Source of the DNA: Actinomycetes bacterium
Lineage (GTDB): Bacteria > Actinomycetota > Coriobacteriia > Coriobacteriales > Eggerthellaceae
Direction of reading: 5' to 3'
Length of the DNA stretch: 64,000 bases
Assembly: GCA_023394615.1 (NCBI GenBank)
Contig: JAEXAI010000019.1
Coordinates: 62,001-126,000, forward strand
Positions 33,848-42,781 of this stretch are shown one piece after another. How positions within the stretch are numbered: the stretch's first letter is position 1; every line of letters begins with the position of its first letter. The position numbers and the translations under genes are program-made. The notes below the pieces were generated by a model. It worked only from the letters and a program-made list of their open reading frames with translations. It was not told the origin of the DNA and did no database searches.

Positions 33848-35722
33848 CTACCCCACGTCTTCAAACTGCGAGTTGTACAACTGGGCGTAGAACCCGTCTT
33901 CGGCAAGCAGCTGTTCGTGAGTGCCTTGTTCGACGATATCACCTTCGCGAATGACCAGAATCAAATCAGCGTTGCGGATGGTGGAAAGCCTATGCGCGAT
34001 AACAAACGACGTGCGGCCTTTCATCAGGTTGTCCATGGCGGACTGGATGCGCTCTTCGGTGCGTGTGTCTACCGAGCTGGTCGCTTCGTCTAGAATCAAT
34101 GCCGACCTATCGGCCAAGATAGCGCGTGCGATTGTGAGAAGCTGGCGCTGACCTTGGCTGATGTTGGTCGCGTCCTCGTTGATTTGCATGTTGTAGCCTT
34201 CAGGCAACGTGCGGATGAAATGGTCTGCATACGCTGCATTGGCAGCCGCATACACTTCTTCATCGGTGGCATCCAAACGTCCGTAACGGATGTTTTCCAT
34301 GATACTGCCCTTGAAAAGCCACGTATCCTGCAACACCATGCCGAACGTGTCGCGCAAATCGCGACGGCGGTATTCGCTTATGTCGTGTCCGTCTATGCGG
34401 ATACTGCCGGAATCCACGTCGTAGAAACGCATGAGCAATTTCACCATAGTGGTCTTGCCTGCGCCCGTTGGGCCCACCAATGCGACGGTTTGGCCCGCAT
34501 CCACATGGGCGGAAAAATCCTTGATGACTGGTTTGTCTGCGGAATAGCCGAAACGCACGTGGTCGAAATCGATGGAGTGCACCGTAGCGGGCATGGGCAG
34601 AGCGTCAGGAACATCTTCTGCTTCATCGGGCTCTCCCAAAAAGACGAACACGCGCTCGGCAGCAGCCGCCATAGATTGCAACATGTTGGAAACTTGTGCC
34701 AGCTGGGTGATAGGTTGGGTCAGGTTCTTCACATACTGGATGAATGCCTGGATATCGCCAACGGTGATAACGCCCTGGATGGCAAGCGCTGCGCCGCTCA
34801 CGGCCACGCCCACATATCCCAAGTTTGCAACGAGGTTCATCAGCGGCATCATCATGCCGGAGAGGAACTGGCTTTTCCACGCCGACTCGTAGAGTATCTG
34901 ATTCGTTTTTGTGAACTCCCCGGTCACTTTTGACTCGCGATTGAACGCTTGCACAATGTCGTGGCCCGAATACACTTCTTCGACCTGGCCGTTTATGGCG
35001 CCCAAGTAATGCTGCTGGGCCAAAAAGTACTTCTGCGAATGCTTCACCACCACGGCGATAAGCGCGGCGGAAACAGGAACGATTACTACGGCGATAAGCG
35101 TCATCAACGGGTTGATAGTAAGCATCAGTATCAGGATGCCCACGATAGTGGTAAGCGATGTAATAAGCGTGGTAACGCTTTGGTTCAGGCTCTGGCCCAA
35201 AGTGTCTACGTCGTTGGTGATGCGCGAGAGCACGTCACCGGTTGCGTGTGATTCGAAGTATCCCAGTGGCATACGGTCAATTTTGCGCGAGATGTCGCTG
35301 CGAAGCCTGAAGCACAGCTTTTGCGTGACGCCCGTCATGACCCAGCCCTGTATGAACGAAAGCACTGCGCTTATCAGGTACAGCCCCATTACCGTTGCCA
35401 AAATGCCGGCGATTGCCGAAAAATTGATGCTGCCTGTACCCGCAATTTTTGCGACCAGACCGTTGGCCAGCTCGGTGGTGGCCTGTCCGAGCACTTTGGG
35501 GCCGACCACGTTGAACACGGTGGAACCCATGGCGCAGATGATCACGAATATGATAGCAATCTTGAATTTTCCCAGGTAGGCAATGAGCTTGCGAAGGGTG
35601 CCTTTGAAATCCTTCGCCTTTTCGCCGGGCATCATGCCGTGCATGGGGCCGTGTCCGCCACCGCCAGGGCGACCGCCGCGCGCTTTGCTGCCTGCTGCGC
35701 TCATTTTATCGTTCGTGCTCAT
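33848..35722 (-). CDS. ABC exporter half, canonical ATPase site
   Basis: A 624-residue fused permease-ATPase of the multidrug/lipid exporter type. Six membrane spans occupy about 40-340; the nucleotide-binding domain has Walker A GPTGAGKTT, signature ISQGQRQ and Walker B LILDEATSSVD with the catalytic Glu present. The N-terminus is Gly/His-rich (GGRPGGGGHGPMHGMMPGE). Its start overlaps the stop of the next ABC gene as ATGA, so the two form a heterodimer by operon logic, of the LmrCD/TM287-288 kind. The substrate is unknown. Confidence 0.87.
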   Translation of the reverse strand: MSTNDKMSAAGSKARGGRPGGGGHGPMHGMMPGEKAKDFKGTLRKLIAYLGKFKIAIIFVIICAMGSTVFNVVGPKVLGQATTELANGLVAKIAGTGSINFSAIAGILATVMGLYLISAVLSFIQGWVMTGVTQKLCFRLRSDISRKIDRMPLGYFESHATGDVLSRITNDVDTLGQSLNQSVTTLITSLTTIVGILILMLTINPLMTLIAVVIVPVSAALIAVVVKHSQKYFLAQQHYLGAINGQVEEVYSGHDIVQAFNRESKVTGEFTKTNQILYESAWKSQFLSGMMMPLMNLVANLGYVGVAVSGAALAIQGVITVGDIQAFIQYVKNLTQPITQLAQVSNMLQSMAAAAERVFVFLGEPDEAEDVPDALPMPATVHSIDFDHVRFGYSADKPVIKDFSAHVDAGQTVALVGPTGAGKTTMVKLLMRFYDVDSGSIRIDGHDISEYRRRDLRDTFGMVLQDTWLFKGSIMENIRYGRLDATDEEVYAAANAAYADHFIRTLPEGYNMQINEDATNISQGQRQLLTIARAILADRSALILDEATSSVDTRTEERIQSAMDNLMKGRTSFVIAHRLSTIRNADLILVIREGDIVEQGTHEQLLAEDGFYAQLYNSQFEDVG

Positions 35723-37884
35723 GCGACACCACCTCCTTCCAGCTCAGCGGCCGATAGTTGCGACTCGGCAATCTCCCTGTACAGAGGGCAATCACGCAGC
35801 AGTTGCGCATGCGTGCCTCGTCCGACGATGCGTCCTTCGTCCATTACCAAGATGTTGTCAGCATGCAGTACGGTGGAAATGCGTTGCGCCACGATAATTA
35901 CCGTAGAGGTCTTCTCGCGATGCTTCAATGCCGCGCGCAGCTTCATGTCGGTCTCGTAATCAAGTGCCGAGAAGCTGTCGTCAAACAACAGGATGGGTGC
36001 GCCGGTAGCCAGCGCGCGGGCGATGGAAAGACGTTGTGCCTGACCGCCCGACACGTTGGTGCCGCCTTGCGATATAAACTCGTCGAAACCCTCTTCTTTC
36101 GCGGAAATGAAGTCGTCGGCCTGCGCTACTTGTGCGGCTTCCCTCATCGATTCGTCGCTGATGCCGTCTCCTCCAAATTTGATGTTGCTTTCTATACTGC
36201 CCGAAAACAGCGTGCTTTTCTGCGGCACGTAGCCAATCATTTTTCGCAGGTCGGCTAAACTCATGTCGCGGATGTCCACGCCGTCGATACGGATGCTGCC
36301 GCCGGTTACGTCGTAGAAGCGTGGAATCAGCTTTAGCACCGTTGATTTACCGCATCCGGTCGATCCGATGATGGCCATTGTCTGACCTGGTCGTGCCATG
36401 AAATCGATGTCGTGTACCACGTCTTCTTCGGCACCCGTGTAGCGGAAGTTCGCATGGTCGAATTCCAGCACGCCTCGCATGTTGCCGGCTTGGGCCCCTA
36501 TTGCGCTCATGTCTGCCGGTTCTTTCGGGTCGCTTATGCTGATTTCGGTATCCAGCACTTCGTCGATGCGCTCTGCGGCCACACCTGCGCGCGGTAGCAT
36601 GATTGAAATCATGCAAATCATCAAAAACGACATGATGATCATCATCGAGTAGGTGATGAACGCAATCATATCGCCCACTTGCATTGCACCAGTGTCAATT
36701 TGCCCGGCCGCCGTCCACACGATTAGCACGCTGACGCCGTTCATTACCAGCGTCATCGCAGGCATCATGAATGTCATCACGCGGTTGGTGAACAACTGCG
36801 TCTGCATTAGGTCGTGGTTTGCACCATTGAAACGCGCTTCCTCATGTGTTTCACGGCCGAACGCACGCACCACCGAAATACCGGTGAGTATCTCGCGCGA
36901 TACCAGATTCAGCTTATCGATGAGCTTCTGCATAATCTTGAATTTCGGCAAGGCCAGCGAAAACAGAAGGATGACCAGCGCCACGATGACCACAACGGCT
37001 AGTGCGATAATCCATCCCATGGAAACGTTCGTACCCGCGATCATAATCAATCCGCCGATGCATAAAACGGGAGCATAGAGCACGATACGCATCAGCATGA
37101 CACATACCATCTGTACCTGCTGCACGTCGTTGGTGGAGCGAGTGATCAGCGATGCGGTTGAGAATCGGTTGATTTCGGCTTCGGAAAAGCGCACGACTTT
37201 GCGAAATATCTGTTCACGCAGCGTTTTCGCAATGATTGCAGCGGTGCGTGATGCGACCAGCCCCACCAAGATGGATGCGACAACCAAAAGCAGAGTGAAT
37301 CCTACCATCAACCCACCGGTGCGCAAAAGGTAGCTCATCTGCATGGCGCCGATATCTTCGCCCAATGACTCGTATTCGGTTTGCGCGAACGCGATAGCCT
37401 TCTGCTTGACGATGGTTCCCTGCATGTCTCCCATCTGATTGGTTATCTGTTCTTTCGCTTGATTGATTTGCGCATCGCTTATAACGCCTGCCGCAAAACC
37501 AGTCCTGATGGTATCCATGCTCACGTCGCTTGATTCGCTTGCAAACGACAAGATGACTTCCGGCAGACTTTCGATGGAATCAAGTGCATCGATGTTGTTT
37601 TGCGCTTCTTGGGTAATAGTGTAGGTGCCGTCTTCTTCTTGTATATAAGCGTCTTTGAATGTCTGTCTGTCGTCAGCAGACACGAATATTAGCAGGTCAT
37701 CATATGTTTGCGAGCTTATACGCGTAAGGGCGGGGTGCTCGATGCCCTTTTGCTGAATGCCCACGTCCACGATGTCCGATGTGTAATTGGGCAGCGAAAG
37801 ATCGCAGTAGGCCTGCACTATCAGCAGGGCGAAGATAATCACAATCGCCCCCATATGACGACTCAGGTATTTAAAGATTCTCAT
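35719..37884 (-). CDS. ABC exporter half, degenerate ATPase site
   Basis: A 721-residue permease-ATPase. Walker A is GSTGCGKST, signature VSGGQAQ, Walker B LLFDDSFSALD, where Asp replaces the catalytic Glu; in heterodimeric exporters such a subunit carries the weak ATPase site. A loop of about 130 residues between the first two membrane spans (residues 30-165) is longer than in its partner and probably extracytoplasmic. The start overlaps the MarR stop and its stop overlaps the partner's start. Confidence 0.87.
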   Translation of the reverse strand: MRIFKYLSRHMGAIVIIFALLIVQAYCDLSLPNYTSDIVDVGIQQKGIEHPALTRISSQTYDDLLIFVSADDRQTFKDAYIQEEDGTYTITQEAQNNIDALDSIESLPEVILSFASESSDVSMDTIRTGFAAGVISDAQINQAKEQITNQMGDMQGTIVKQKAIAFAQTEYESLGEDIGAMQMSYLLRTGGLMVGFTLLLVVASILVGLVASRTAAIIAKTLREQIFRKVVRFSEAEINRFSTASLITRSTNDVQQVQMVCVMLMRIVLYAPVLCIGGLIMIAGTNVSMGWIIALAVVVIVALVILLFSLALPKFKIMQKLIDKLNLVSREILTGISVVRAFGRETHEEARFNGANHDLMQTQLFTNRVMTFMMPAMTLVMNGVSVLIVWTAAGQIDTGAMQVGDMIAFITYSMMIIMSFLMICMISIMLPRAGVAAERIDEVLDTEISISDPKEPADMSAIGAQAGNMRGVLEFDHANFRYTGAEEDVVHDIDFMARPGQTMAIIGSTGCGKSTVLKLIPRFYDVTGGSIRIDGVDIRDMSLADLRKMIGYVPQKSTLFSGSIESNIKFGGDGISDESMREAAQVAQADDFISAKEEGFDEFISQGGTNVSGGQAQRLSIARALATGAPILLFDDSFSALDYETDMKLRAALKHREKTSTVIIVAQRISTVLHADNILVMDEGRIVGRGTHAQLLRDCPLYREIAESQLSAAELEGGGVA

Positions 37885-38513
37885 TGGCAGTCTCCTTCAT
37901 CGTCGGTGCAGGGACCTGCAAACGGATGTGGATGGGGCCCGCGCATGCAGGCGGCATCGCGCACTCCTTCTGGGTGGCGTGCGCGCATTACTTCTAGCGA
38001 TTCGTCCATCTGCTGCGAGCAATCGTCCATCAGATCGACGAGCTCCCGCGCACGTTCTGCGCCCATGCCTTCCACAACCAGCGTGGAATATTCCATCAAC
38101 AAGGCGCTGATCTCGGAATAGGCGCGCTGCCCTTCGTCAGTGAGGGTGACCAAGGTGCTCCGGCGATCAGCAGGGTCGACATCGCGCATCACGAGTCCCT
38201 GCTTTTCAAGCGAGCCAATCATGCGGGATATATTTGGCAGAGATGCGCGCAGGCATTTTGCGATGTCCGAGACTCGCGCGCCTCCTGGTCCCTCTTGCGT
38301 TAGGTTCGATATGATGCCCAGAATGAAATAGTGGCGTCGGGGTATCAAAGCCCATGCTGAATGGCCCTGTTTTTGCTGGAAATCTTGGCATGCGACCAAG
38401 AATTCCCGCACGAAAGCGTCGTCGGTTGCGGGGGAGGGTCGAGTTGCAGTGTCGTTTGCCGGCTGCTCGGGGTGTTGATTATCGCCTGATGGTTTCGGTT
38501 CTTCTTTGGTCAT
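37881..38513 (-). CDS. MarR-family regulator of the ABC exporter operon
   Basis: A 210-residue MarR protein with Pro-rich N-terminus. Winged helix: ISNLTQEGPGGARVSDIAKC, recognition helix LRASLPNISRMIGSLEKQGL, and wing DRRSTLVTLTDEGQRA. The C-terminus contains Cys/His (CSQQMDES, HPHPFAGP). It overlaps the first ABC gene by 4 bases, so the regulator is first in the operon it probably represses. Candidate sites are the AT-rich direct repeats at 38585-38619. Confidence 0.85.
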   Translation of the reverse strand: MTKEEPKPSGDNQHPEQPANDTATRPSPATDDAFVREFLVACQDFQQKQGHSAWALIPRRHYFILGIISNLTQEGPGGARVSDIAKCLRASLPNISRMIGSLEKQGLVMRDVDPADRRSTLVTLTDEGQRAYSEISALLMEYSTLVVEGMGAERARELVDLMDDCSQQMDESLEVMRARHPEGVRDAACMRGPHPHPFAGPCTDDEGDCQ

Positions 38514-38584
38514 GGTAGTGGATATGGCCGCCTTCCTGCCAATGCGTGCGTATGTGCTGTATAGCCTCGGATACAGTAATAGCT

Positions 38585-38619
38585 AACATAGTTAATAATT
38601 GCAACAGTTAATTAAAATT
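38585..38619. promoter_or_regulatory. Direct AACA-AGTTAAT repeats upstream of the MarR operon
   Basis: AACATAGTTAATAATT (38585-38600) and AACAGTTAATTAAAATT (38603-38619) are near copies, 18 bases apart, in the divergent region before the MarR-ABC operon and the YqhA-like gene. A candidate operator or overlapping promoter. Confidence 0.35.
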
Positions 38620-38705
38620 CAACTTCTGAATCTATGTCGCGTACATAGAGGCAGCAGTGCTAGAATTATGCACGTACGAAAAACCATCAAGGAGGCTTTA
38701 TCGCC

Positions 38706-39245
38706 ATGCAAGATACAGATACTCAAAAGGACGAAGCACCCCGCGAAGAGCTGGATGTACCTGCGAAGCGCTTGGCAGTTGCGCGCAAAATGACGGGCTG
38801 GACCCGTTTCATCGCCGGCGTGCCTGCTGTGGGGCTTTTCATAAGTGCTGTGGTCATGGCTGTCGCAACTTTTATCGAGATGGTCGGTCGTACCATCGAG
38901 GCCATAGTCGAAGAGGGCTCGGTTGTGCACTTGGCTACCGAATACATTGAGTACGCGGATATGTTTCTGCTGGCCGTGGTCCTCTACATAATGGCATTGG
39001 GCCTGTTCACGCTTTTCGTTACCGATAAGATACCGCTGCCCACTTGGTTGGAATTCCACGACTTCGACGATTTGAAGGAACGCTTGGTCAGTGTTTTATG
39101 CGTTATGCTCGGCGTGACTTTTTTGGGCGTGGTCATGGAAGGCAAGATGGATTTGGATCTGCTGTGGATGGGCTTGGCTATTTCGGTGGTCATTGCCGCT
39201 CTTACCCTGTTTGTGCGCCTGGTTATCAAAGGTGACCATCACTAG
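38706..39245 (+). CDS. YqhA/UPF0114-family membrane protein
   Basis: A 179-residue inner-membrane protein with about four spans: FIAGVPAVGLFISAVVMAVA, MFLLAVVLYIMALGLFTLFV, LVSVLCVMLGVTFLGVVMEG and LAISVVIAALTLFVRLVI. The order and loop LPTWLEFHDFDDLKERLVSV match the UPF0114 family, whose function is unknown. AAGGAGG lies 13 bases before the ATG. It stands alone between the divergent exporter operon and the DinB operon. Confidence 0.75.
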   Translation: MQDTDTQKDEAPREELDVPAKRLAVARKMTGWTRFIAGVPAVGLFISAVVMAVATFIEMVGRTIEAIVEEGSVVHLATEYIEYADMFLLAVVLYIMALGLFTLFVTDKIPLPTWLEFHDFDDLKERLVSVLCVMLGVTFLGVVMEGKMDLDLLWMGLAISVVIAALTLFVRLVIKGDHH

Positions 39246-39320
39246 TCAGATTATCGCTTGGCATCATTGGGTGTTGTATGCCGGTTAGCCTTTCATGTTG
39301 GCCGAAGTCGTAAGCGTGCG

Positions 39321-39596
39321 TCATTGCGGCATTTCCACCACCTTTTCTTCCACGAACCAACGCGGGTCCTCGAAAAATAGGTACGTGACATTTTCACCGA
39401 TGCGCACGGTGTAGCGCATACCGTCCCCACCGGTTTTCAGCGATGCGGCACGCCGCACGTTCATCACGCGGTCGATAGGGAAGCGTTGGCCGTTTTCCCA
39501 TATGACGGCGGTCGGCATCACGCGCCCGTCTTCATCGAAGCGCGCTTCCACCGATACATAGCGTTTCTCGCGACGTATGATTCCCTTTGCGGCCAT
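39321..39596 (-). CDS. Conserved small protein co-transcribed with dinB
   Basis: A 91-residue beta-rich soluble protein (KRYVSVEARFDEDGRVMPTA, RYTVRIGENVTYLFFEDPRW) starting 6 bases after the dinB stop. I do not know its function; small proteins of this kind adjacent to polymerase IV genes occur in other Actinobacteria. Shared transcription with dinB would place it in the SOS response. Confidence 0.6.
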   Translation of the reverse strand: MAAKGIIRREKRYVSVEARFDEDGRVMPTAVIWENGQRFPIDRVMNVRRAASLKTGGDGMRYTVRIGENVTYLFFEDPRWFVEEKVVEMPQ

Positions 39597-39602
39597 ACGC
39601 TA

Positions 39603-40877
39603 CTACTCCCCGAAAAACCCAACGGGATGCACGACATTGTCGCTTTTGATGTCCAGTGCGGCCAATTCGTCGTCGGAAAGCTCAGTGAGGCGCCGCACGC
39701 AGTCGTTGCCAAAGCGCCGACGTAAGTCGTCGATGGCGCTATCCAGCCTTTCGTTTTGGATGCGTGCTTCCTCATCGCCGAACAAATCGGTTTGCCAAGG
39801 CATGTCGGCGGGTACCAGCTGCGAGGCCCGCACGGCGATACCGCGCAGGGGACGTCGTTCATCCAATGGTTCGTTTTCGCGCAGCAAACTCCATGCACAT
39901 TCTGCTACTTCTTGGGTGATGCAGGTGGGGGATGCTAGCGTGCGCTGTCGCGTGCAGCCTGTGAGCAGGTTGGCGTCGCGCACGCCGATGCCGATGCAAC
40001 GCGCTTTCAGACGACATTCGCGCAGGCGTTGCGCTACCGATTCGGCGAGCAGGTACACGAGCGCTTTGGCGTATTCGGGCGTCGCGATGTCGTGTGGGGC
40101 TGTCAGTCCGTTGCCCACCGATTTCACTTCGCGCAGCACATCGCCTGCCGAAGGGTCCATCACTTTTACTGGGCTGTCGTCTTGGCCATTGGCGAAACGT
40201 TTCAGCACACCGCCCATTTTCCCCAGACGTGTTTGCAGCAACTCGTCAGATGCGCCAGCCAAATCCCCGATAGTGAAAACGGCTGCACCGTTTAGTTTGC
40301 GTTTTGTGGCACGCCCTACATATATCAGCTCTTCAACGGGTAGAGGCCATATCACTTGTCGAAAGTTTTCTGGCGTGATTATCGCGACACCATCTCCGGT
40401 GTCGGCATCGCTCCCGAATTTCGCGAACACCTTGTTCCATGACACGCCCACCGAAACCGTGATGCCCAACTCGGCTTTCATCCGCTCTGAAATCTCGCGT
40501 GCAACCAAGCGCGCATCGCCCCCGAACAGGTGCAACGAACCAGTTATGTCCAGCCAGCTTTCATCTAGCCCGAACGGTTCCACCCGATCGGTATAGTCGT
40601 AATAAATCATGCGTGCCAGCCGCGAATAGCGCATATAGGTTTTGAAATCCGGCGGTACCACTGCTAAATCGGGGCATTTGGCGCGCGCCTGCCATAGCGC
40701 CTCGCCGGTTTTCACACCGGCAGCTTTTGCCAGCGGGCTTTTCGCCAATATGATGCCGTGGCGCGACTCCGGGTCGCCGCCCACGGCCATGGCGCGCCCG
40801 CGCAATTCGGGTCGTCGGTGCATTTCCACTGATGCATAGAAGCAGTTGCAATCGGAATGCAGTATGACGCGGTCCAT
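39603..40877 (-). CDS. dinB: DNA polymerase IV
   Basis: A 424-residue Y-family translesion polymerase. The catalytic acidic motifs are visible: ILHSDCNCFYASVE at the start, and YTDRVEPFGLDESWLDIT near residue 100 with the DE pair. HhH region IGDLAGASDELLQTRLGKM and the little-finger domain follow. The C-terminal TDLFGDEE segment could be a sliding-clamp binding peptide (QxxLF-like: WQTDLFG). A LexA box 20 bases upstream shows SOS control. Confidence 0.93.
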   Translation of the reverse strand: MDRVILHSDCNCFYASVEMHRRPELRGRAMAVGGDPESRHGIILAKSPLAKAAGVKTGEALWQARAKCPDLAVVPPDFKTYMRYSRLARMIYYDYTDRVEPFGLDESWLDITGSLHLFGGDARLVAREISERMKAELGITVSVGVSWNKVFAKFGSDADTGDGVAIITPENFRQVIWPLPVEELIYVGRATKRKLNGAAVFTIGDLAGASDELLQTRLGKMGGVLKRFANGQDDSPVKVMDPSAGDVLREVKSVGNGLTAPHDIATPEYAKALVYLLAESVAQRLRECRLKARCIGIGVRDANLLTGCTRQRTLASPTCITQEVAECAWSLLRENEPLDERRPLRGIAVRASQLVPADMPWQTDLFGDEEARIQNERLDSAIDDLRRRFGNDCVRRLTELSDDELAALDIKSDNVVHPVGFFGE

Positions 40878-40897
40878 GCAATGCTCCTTCCAAATAA

Positions 40898-40911
40898 CGA
40901 ACGTATGTTCG
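40898..40911. promoter_or_regulatory. LexA box of dinB
   Basis: CGAAC-GTAT-GTTCG matches the Gram-positive/actinobacterial SOS box CGAAC-N4-GTTCG exactly and lies 20 bases before the dinB start. Confidence 0.88.
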
Positions 40912-40980
40912 TATCATAGCATGGTATTGCCAAAGCCGCATCCGAATAAACGATGGAGATAGTAAGACGATGGATGACTG

Positions 40981-42258
40981 CTATCTGAGCGTGGGTGGTA
41001 CGGGTGGTGCAGAATGCGTATCTGATGTGACGGGCGCACTAGGCACAGGGGGCTGTGGTTGCGTTGCAGGTGTGACAGGTGCACCAGGCGCGCTTTGCGT
41101 CGTGACAGGAGCAGGCGCTATTGCGGGGGTGGTGTTGCTGGGGCTCCCATCGGGATTGTCGTTGTTGCCGCGAATATTCAAAAACGCTATTTGCAACACA
41201 TATCCCAGCAAATAGGCGAACGCGCAGAATATGAGCAGCACTCCGATGAATGGAATCGCTGCCGCAAGGCCTGCCACGGCGCCACCGATGGTGGCTGATG
41301 CGAAACGGTTCATCTTGGGCAGCGCAAGGCGTGCAACAGATGCGCCAACAAACGGTACGGCTATAAATGTAATTGCCAGCAGCGCGAATAGCACGGTGAG
41401 GCCTAAAGGTGCCGTCACGCCCAAGCATAGCAGCAAAATCACAGCAATCGGGGCTGCAAAAGCACCGATGAATCCGGTTAGCAGCAAAGGTGCGGTGCGC
41501 TGGCGAACCATAACAGCTGAATCATCGATGGGTCTGCGCAGAAGCGCCATCAGAATCAGCGCGATGATAAGCGATGAGGCAATTGAGAACAGCGCAGACA
41601 TGATGCCGCCACCAAGCAAAAGGGAAACCGGATTTGGCCCGCTGGAGTTTTCATTGCTGGACGATTGCGTGAAATCGGTTGCCCCGATTTGTGCGGTGGA
41701 GGGCACGGTGGGAAGGTTTTGCGCTTCCACATGCAGGGTGCCCGCTATCTTGGCATCGGGCCCGACGTTGACGGTTTGTGCATTTACCCACACGTCGCCC
41801 ATGACGGTCCCGTTGATTGTGACGGTTTTGCCAGCAGCTGAAAGCTCGGTGCTCGTTCCGGAAAAGTCGATGGTTTCGCCAGCTAGGTAAACGCCCTGTG
41901 CGGTGACATCTTTGCCAACGGTGAGGGTTTGTCCGGCCGATGTGATGTTGTTTTTCACGGTCGTGTCCGTCAGCGTCAGCGTTTGCGATGCCGTGCGGAT
42001 GCTGCTGCCTACTTGGCAATCAGCGATGTTGAGGGTGGCACCTGCGGCGATGATATCACTGCCGATGGTCGCTTTGTTCAGGTTCATCTGGTCGCCCGCC
42101 CAGTACAAATCGCGCTCGACGCTTTTCAGAGCGGTTGGGTTCTGCGACCCTATCACGTTGCCTGTAGCGGGATTGGCGTCCGCGAAGGCAAGGCTGGTCG
42201 GTATGCAGCCGATAGCCAGCGCCAAAGCGCAAGCGAATGATGCGAATCTCTTTCTCAT
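40981..42258 (-). CDS. Secreted/membrane polymer-forming (bactofilin-like) protein
   Basis: A 425-residue protein with an N-terminal signal peptide (RFASFACALALAIGCIPTSL). Residues about 45-185 are a repetitive beta-solenoid (IGSDIIAAGATLNIADCQVG, NITSAGQTLTVGKDVTAQGV, GTVMGDVWVNAQTVNVGPDA), as in bactofilin-like polymer-forming domains. Then four membrane spans (about 210-345) and a Pro/Thr/Ala-rich tail. The solenoid therefore probably faces outside and the tail follows the membrane domain. Start at 42258 after AAGGGC; the frame extends to 42318. Confidence 0.75.
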   Translation of the reverse strand: MRKRFASFACALALAIGCIPTSLAFADANPATGNVIGSQNPTALKSVERDLYWAGDQMNLNKATIGSDIIAAGATLNIADCQVGSSIRTASQTLTLTDTTVKNNITSAGQTLTVGKDVTAQGVYLAGETIDFSGTSTELSAAGKTVTINGTVMGDVWVNAQTVNVGPDAKIAGTLHVEAQNLPTVPSTAQIGATDFTQSSSNENSSGPNPVSLLLGGGIMSALFSIASSLIIALILMALLRRPIDDSAVMVRQRTAPLLLTGFIGAFAAPIAVILLLCLGVTAPLGLTVLFALLAITFIAVPFVGASVARLALPKMNRFASATIGGAVAGLAAAIPFIGVLLIFCAFAYLLGYVLQIAFLNIRGNNDNPDGSPSNTTPAIAPAPVTTQSAPGAPVTPATQPQPPVPSAPVTSDTHSAPPVPPTLR

Positions 42259-42490
42259 GGTGTGCCCTTCTGGTCGAGCGGAAGTCGTCGAAGGCGTTTC
42301 CCTTCGCAATGCCCGCATGTACGATGTTTAGAATACTATCATATGCAGCAGTGTCGCCGAATTCCTCTGACGCCAAATGTATGCGATCAATCATGTTCAA
42401 CTTGTTGAGAGGACGTCAAATGCTCAGATGGGCGTTTGCGTGGTGGGGGCGAGTGGTATATACTTACCACTCGCGTCGCAAGACGTTTGT

Positions 42491-42566
42491 GCCAACGTGG
42501 CTCAGCTGGTAGAGCAACGCACTCGTAATGCGTAGGTCAGCGGTTCGAATCCGCTCGTTGGCTCCA
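42491..42566 (+). tRNA. tRNA-Thr (CGT)
   Basis: A 76-base cloverleaf: acceptor GCCAACG/CGTTGGC, anticodon loop CTCGTAA giving CGT (reads ACG, Thr), T-loop GTTCGAA, discriminator T and encoded CCA. Confidence 0.95.
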
Positions 42567-42574
42567 TTAAAAAC

Positions 42575-42613
42575 GCAGGTCACAGGCTATTTTGCTTGTG
42601 ACCTGCTTTGTTT
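42575..42613 (+). terminator. Terminator after tRNA-Thr
   Basis: A 13-bp stem (42575-42587 with 42594-42606, one G-U) followed by TTTGTTTT. Confidence 0.75.
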
Positions 42614-42781
42614 TAGGGCGGCTTTTTCATTGTATTATTGTGTTTAGGGGCTTCTAAGGGGCTTTTCATTTCATGGGAATATCCGCTCAGAATTGCCCAA
42701 AAATGCTCTAAATGGGGCTTCGTCCGTTTAGACACGCTGGTTTCCAAAGACATGGCGGGTTGGGATAGTGCAAGCGGCTCT

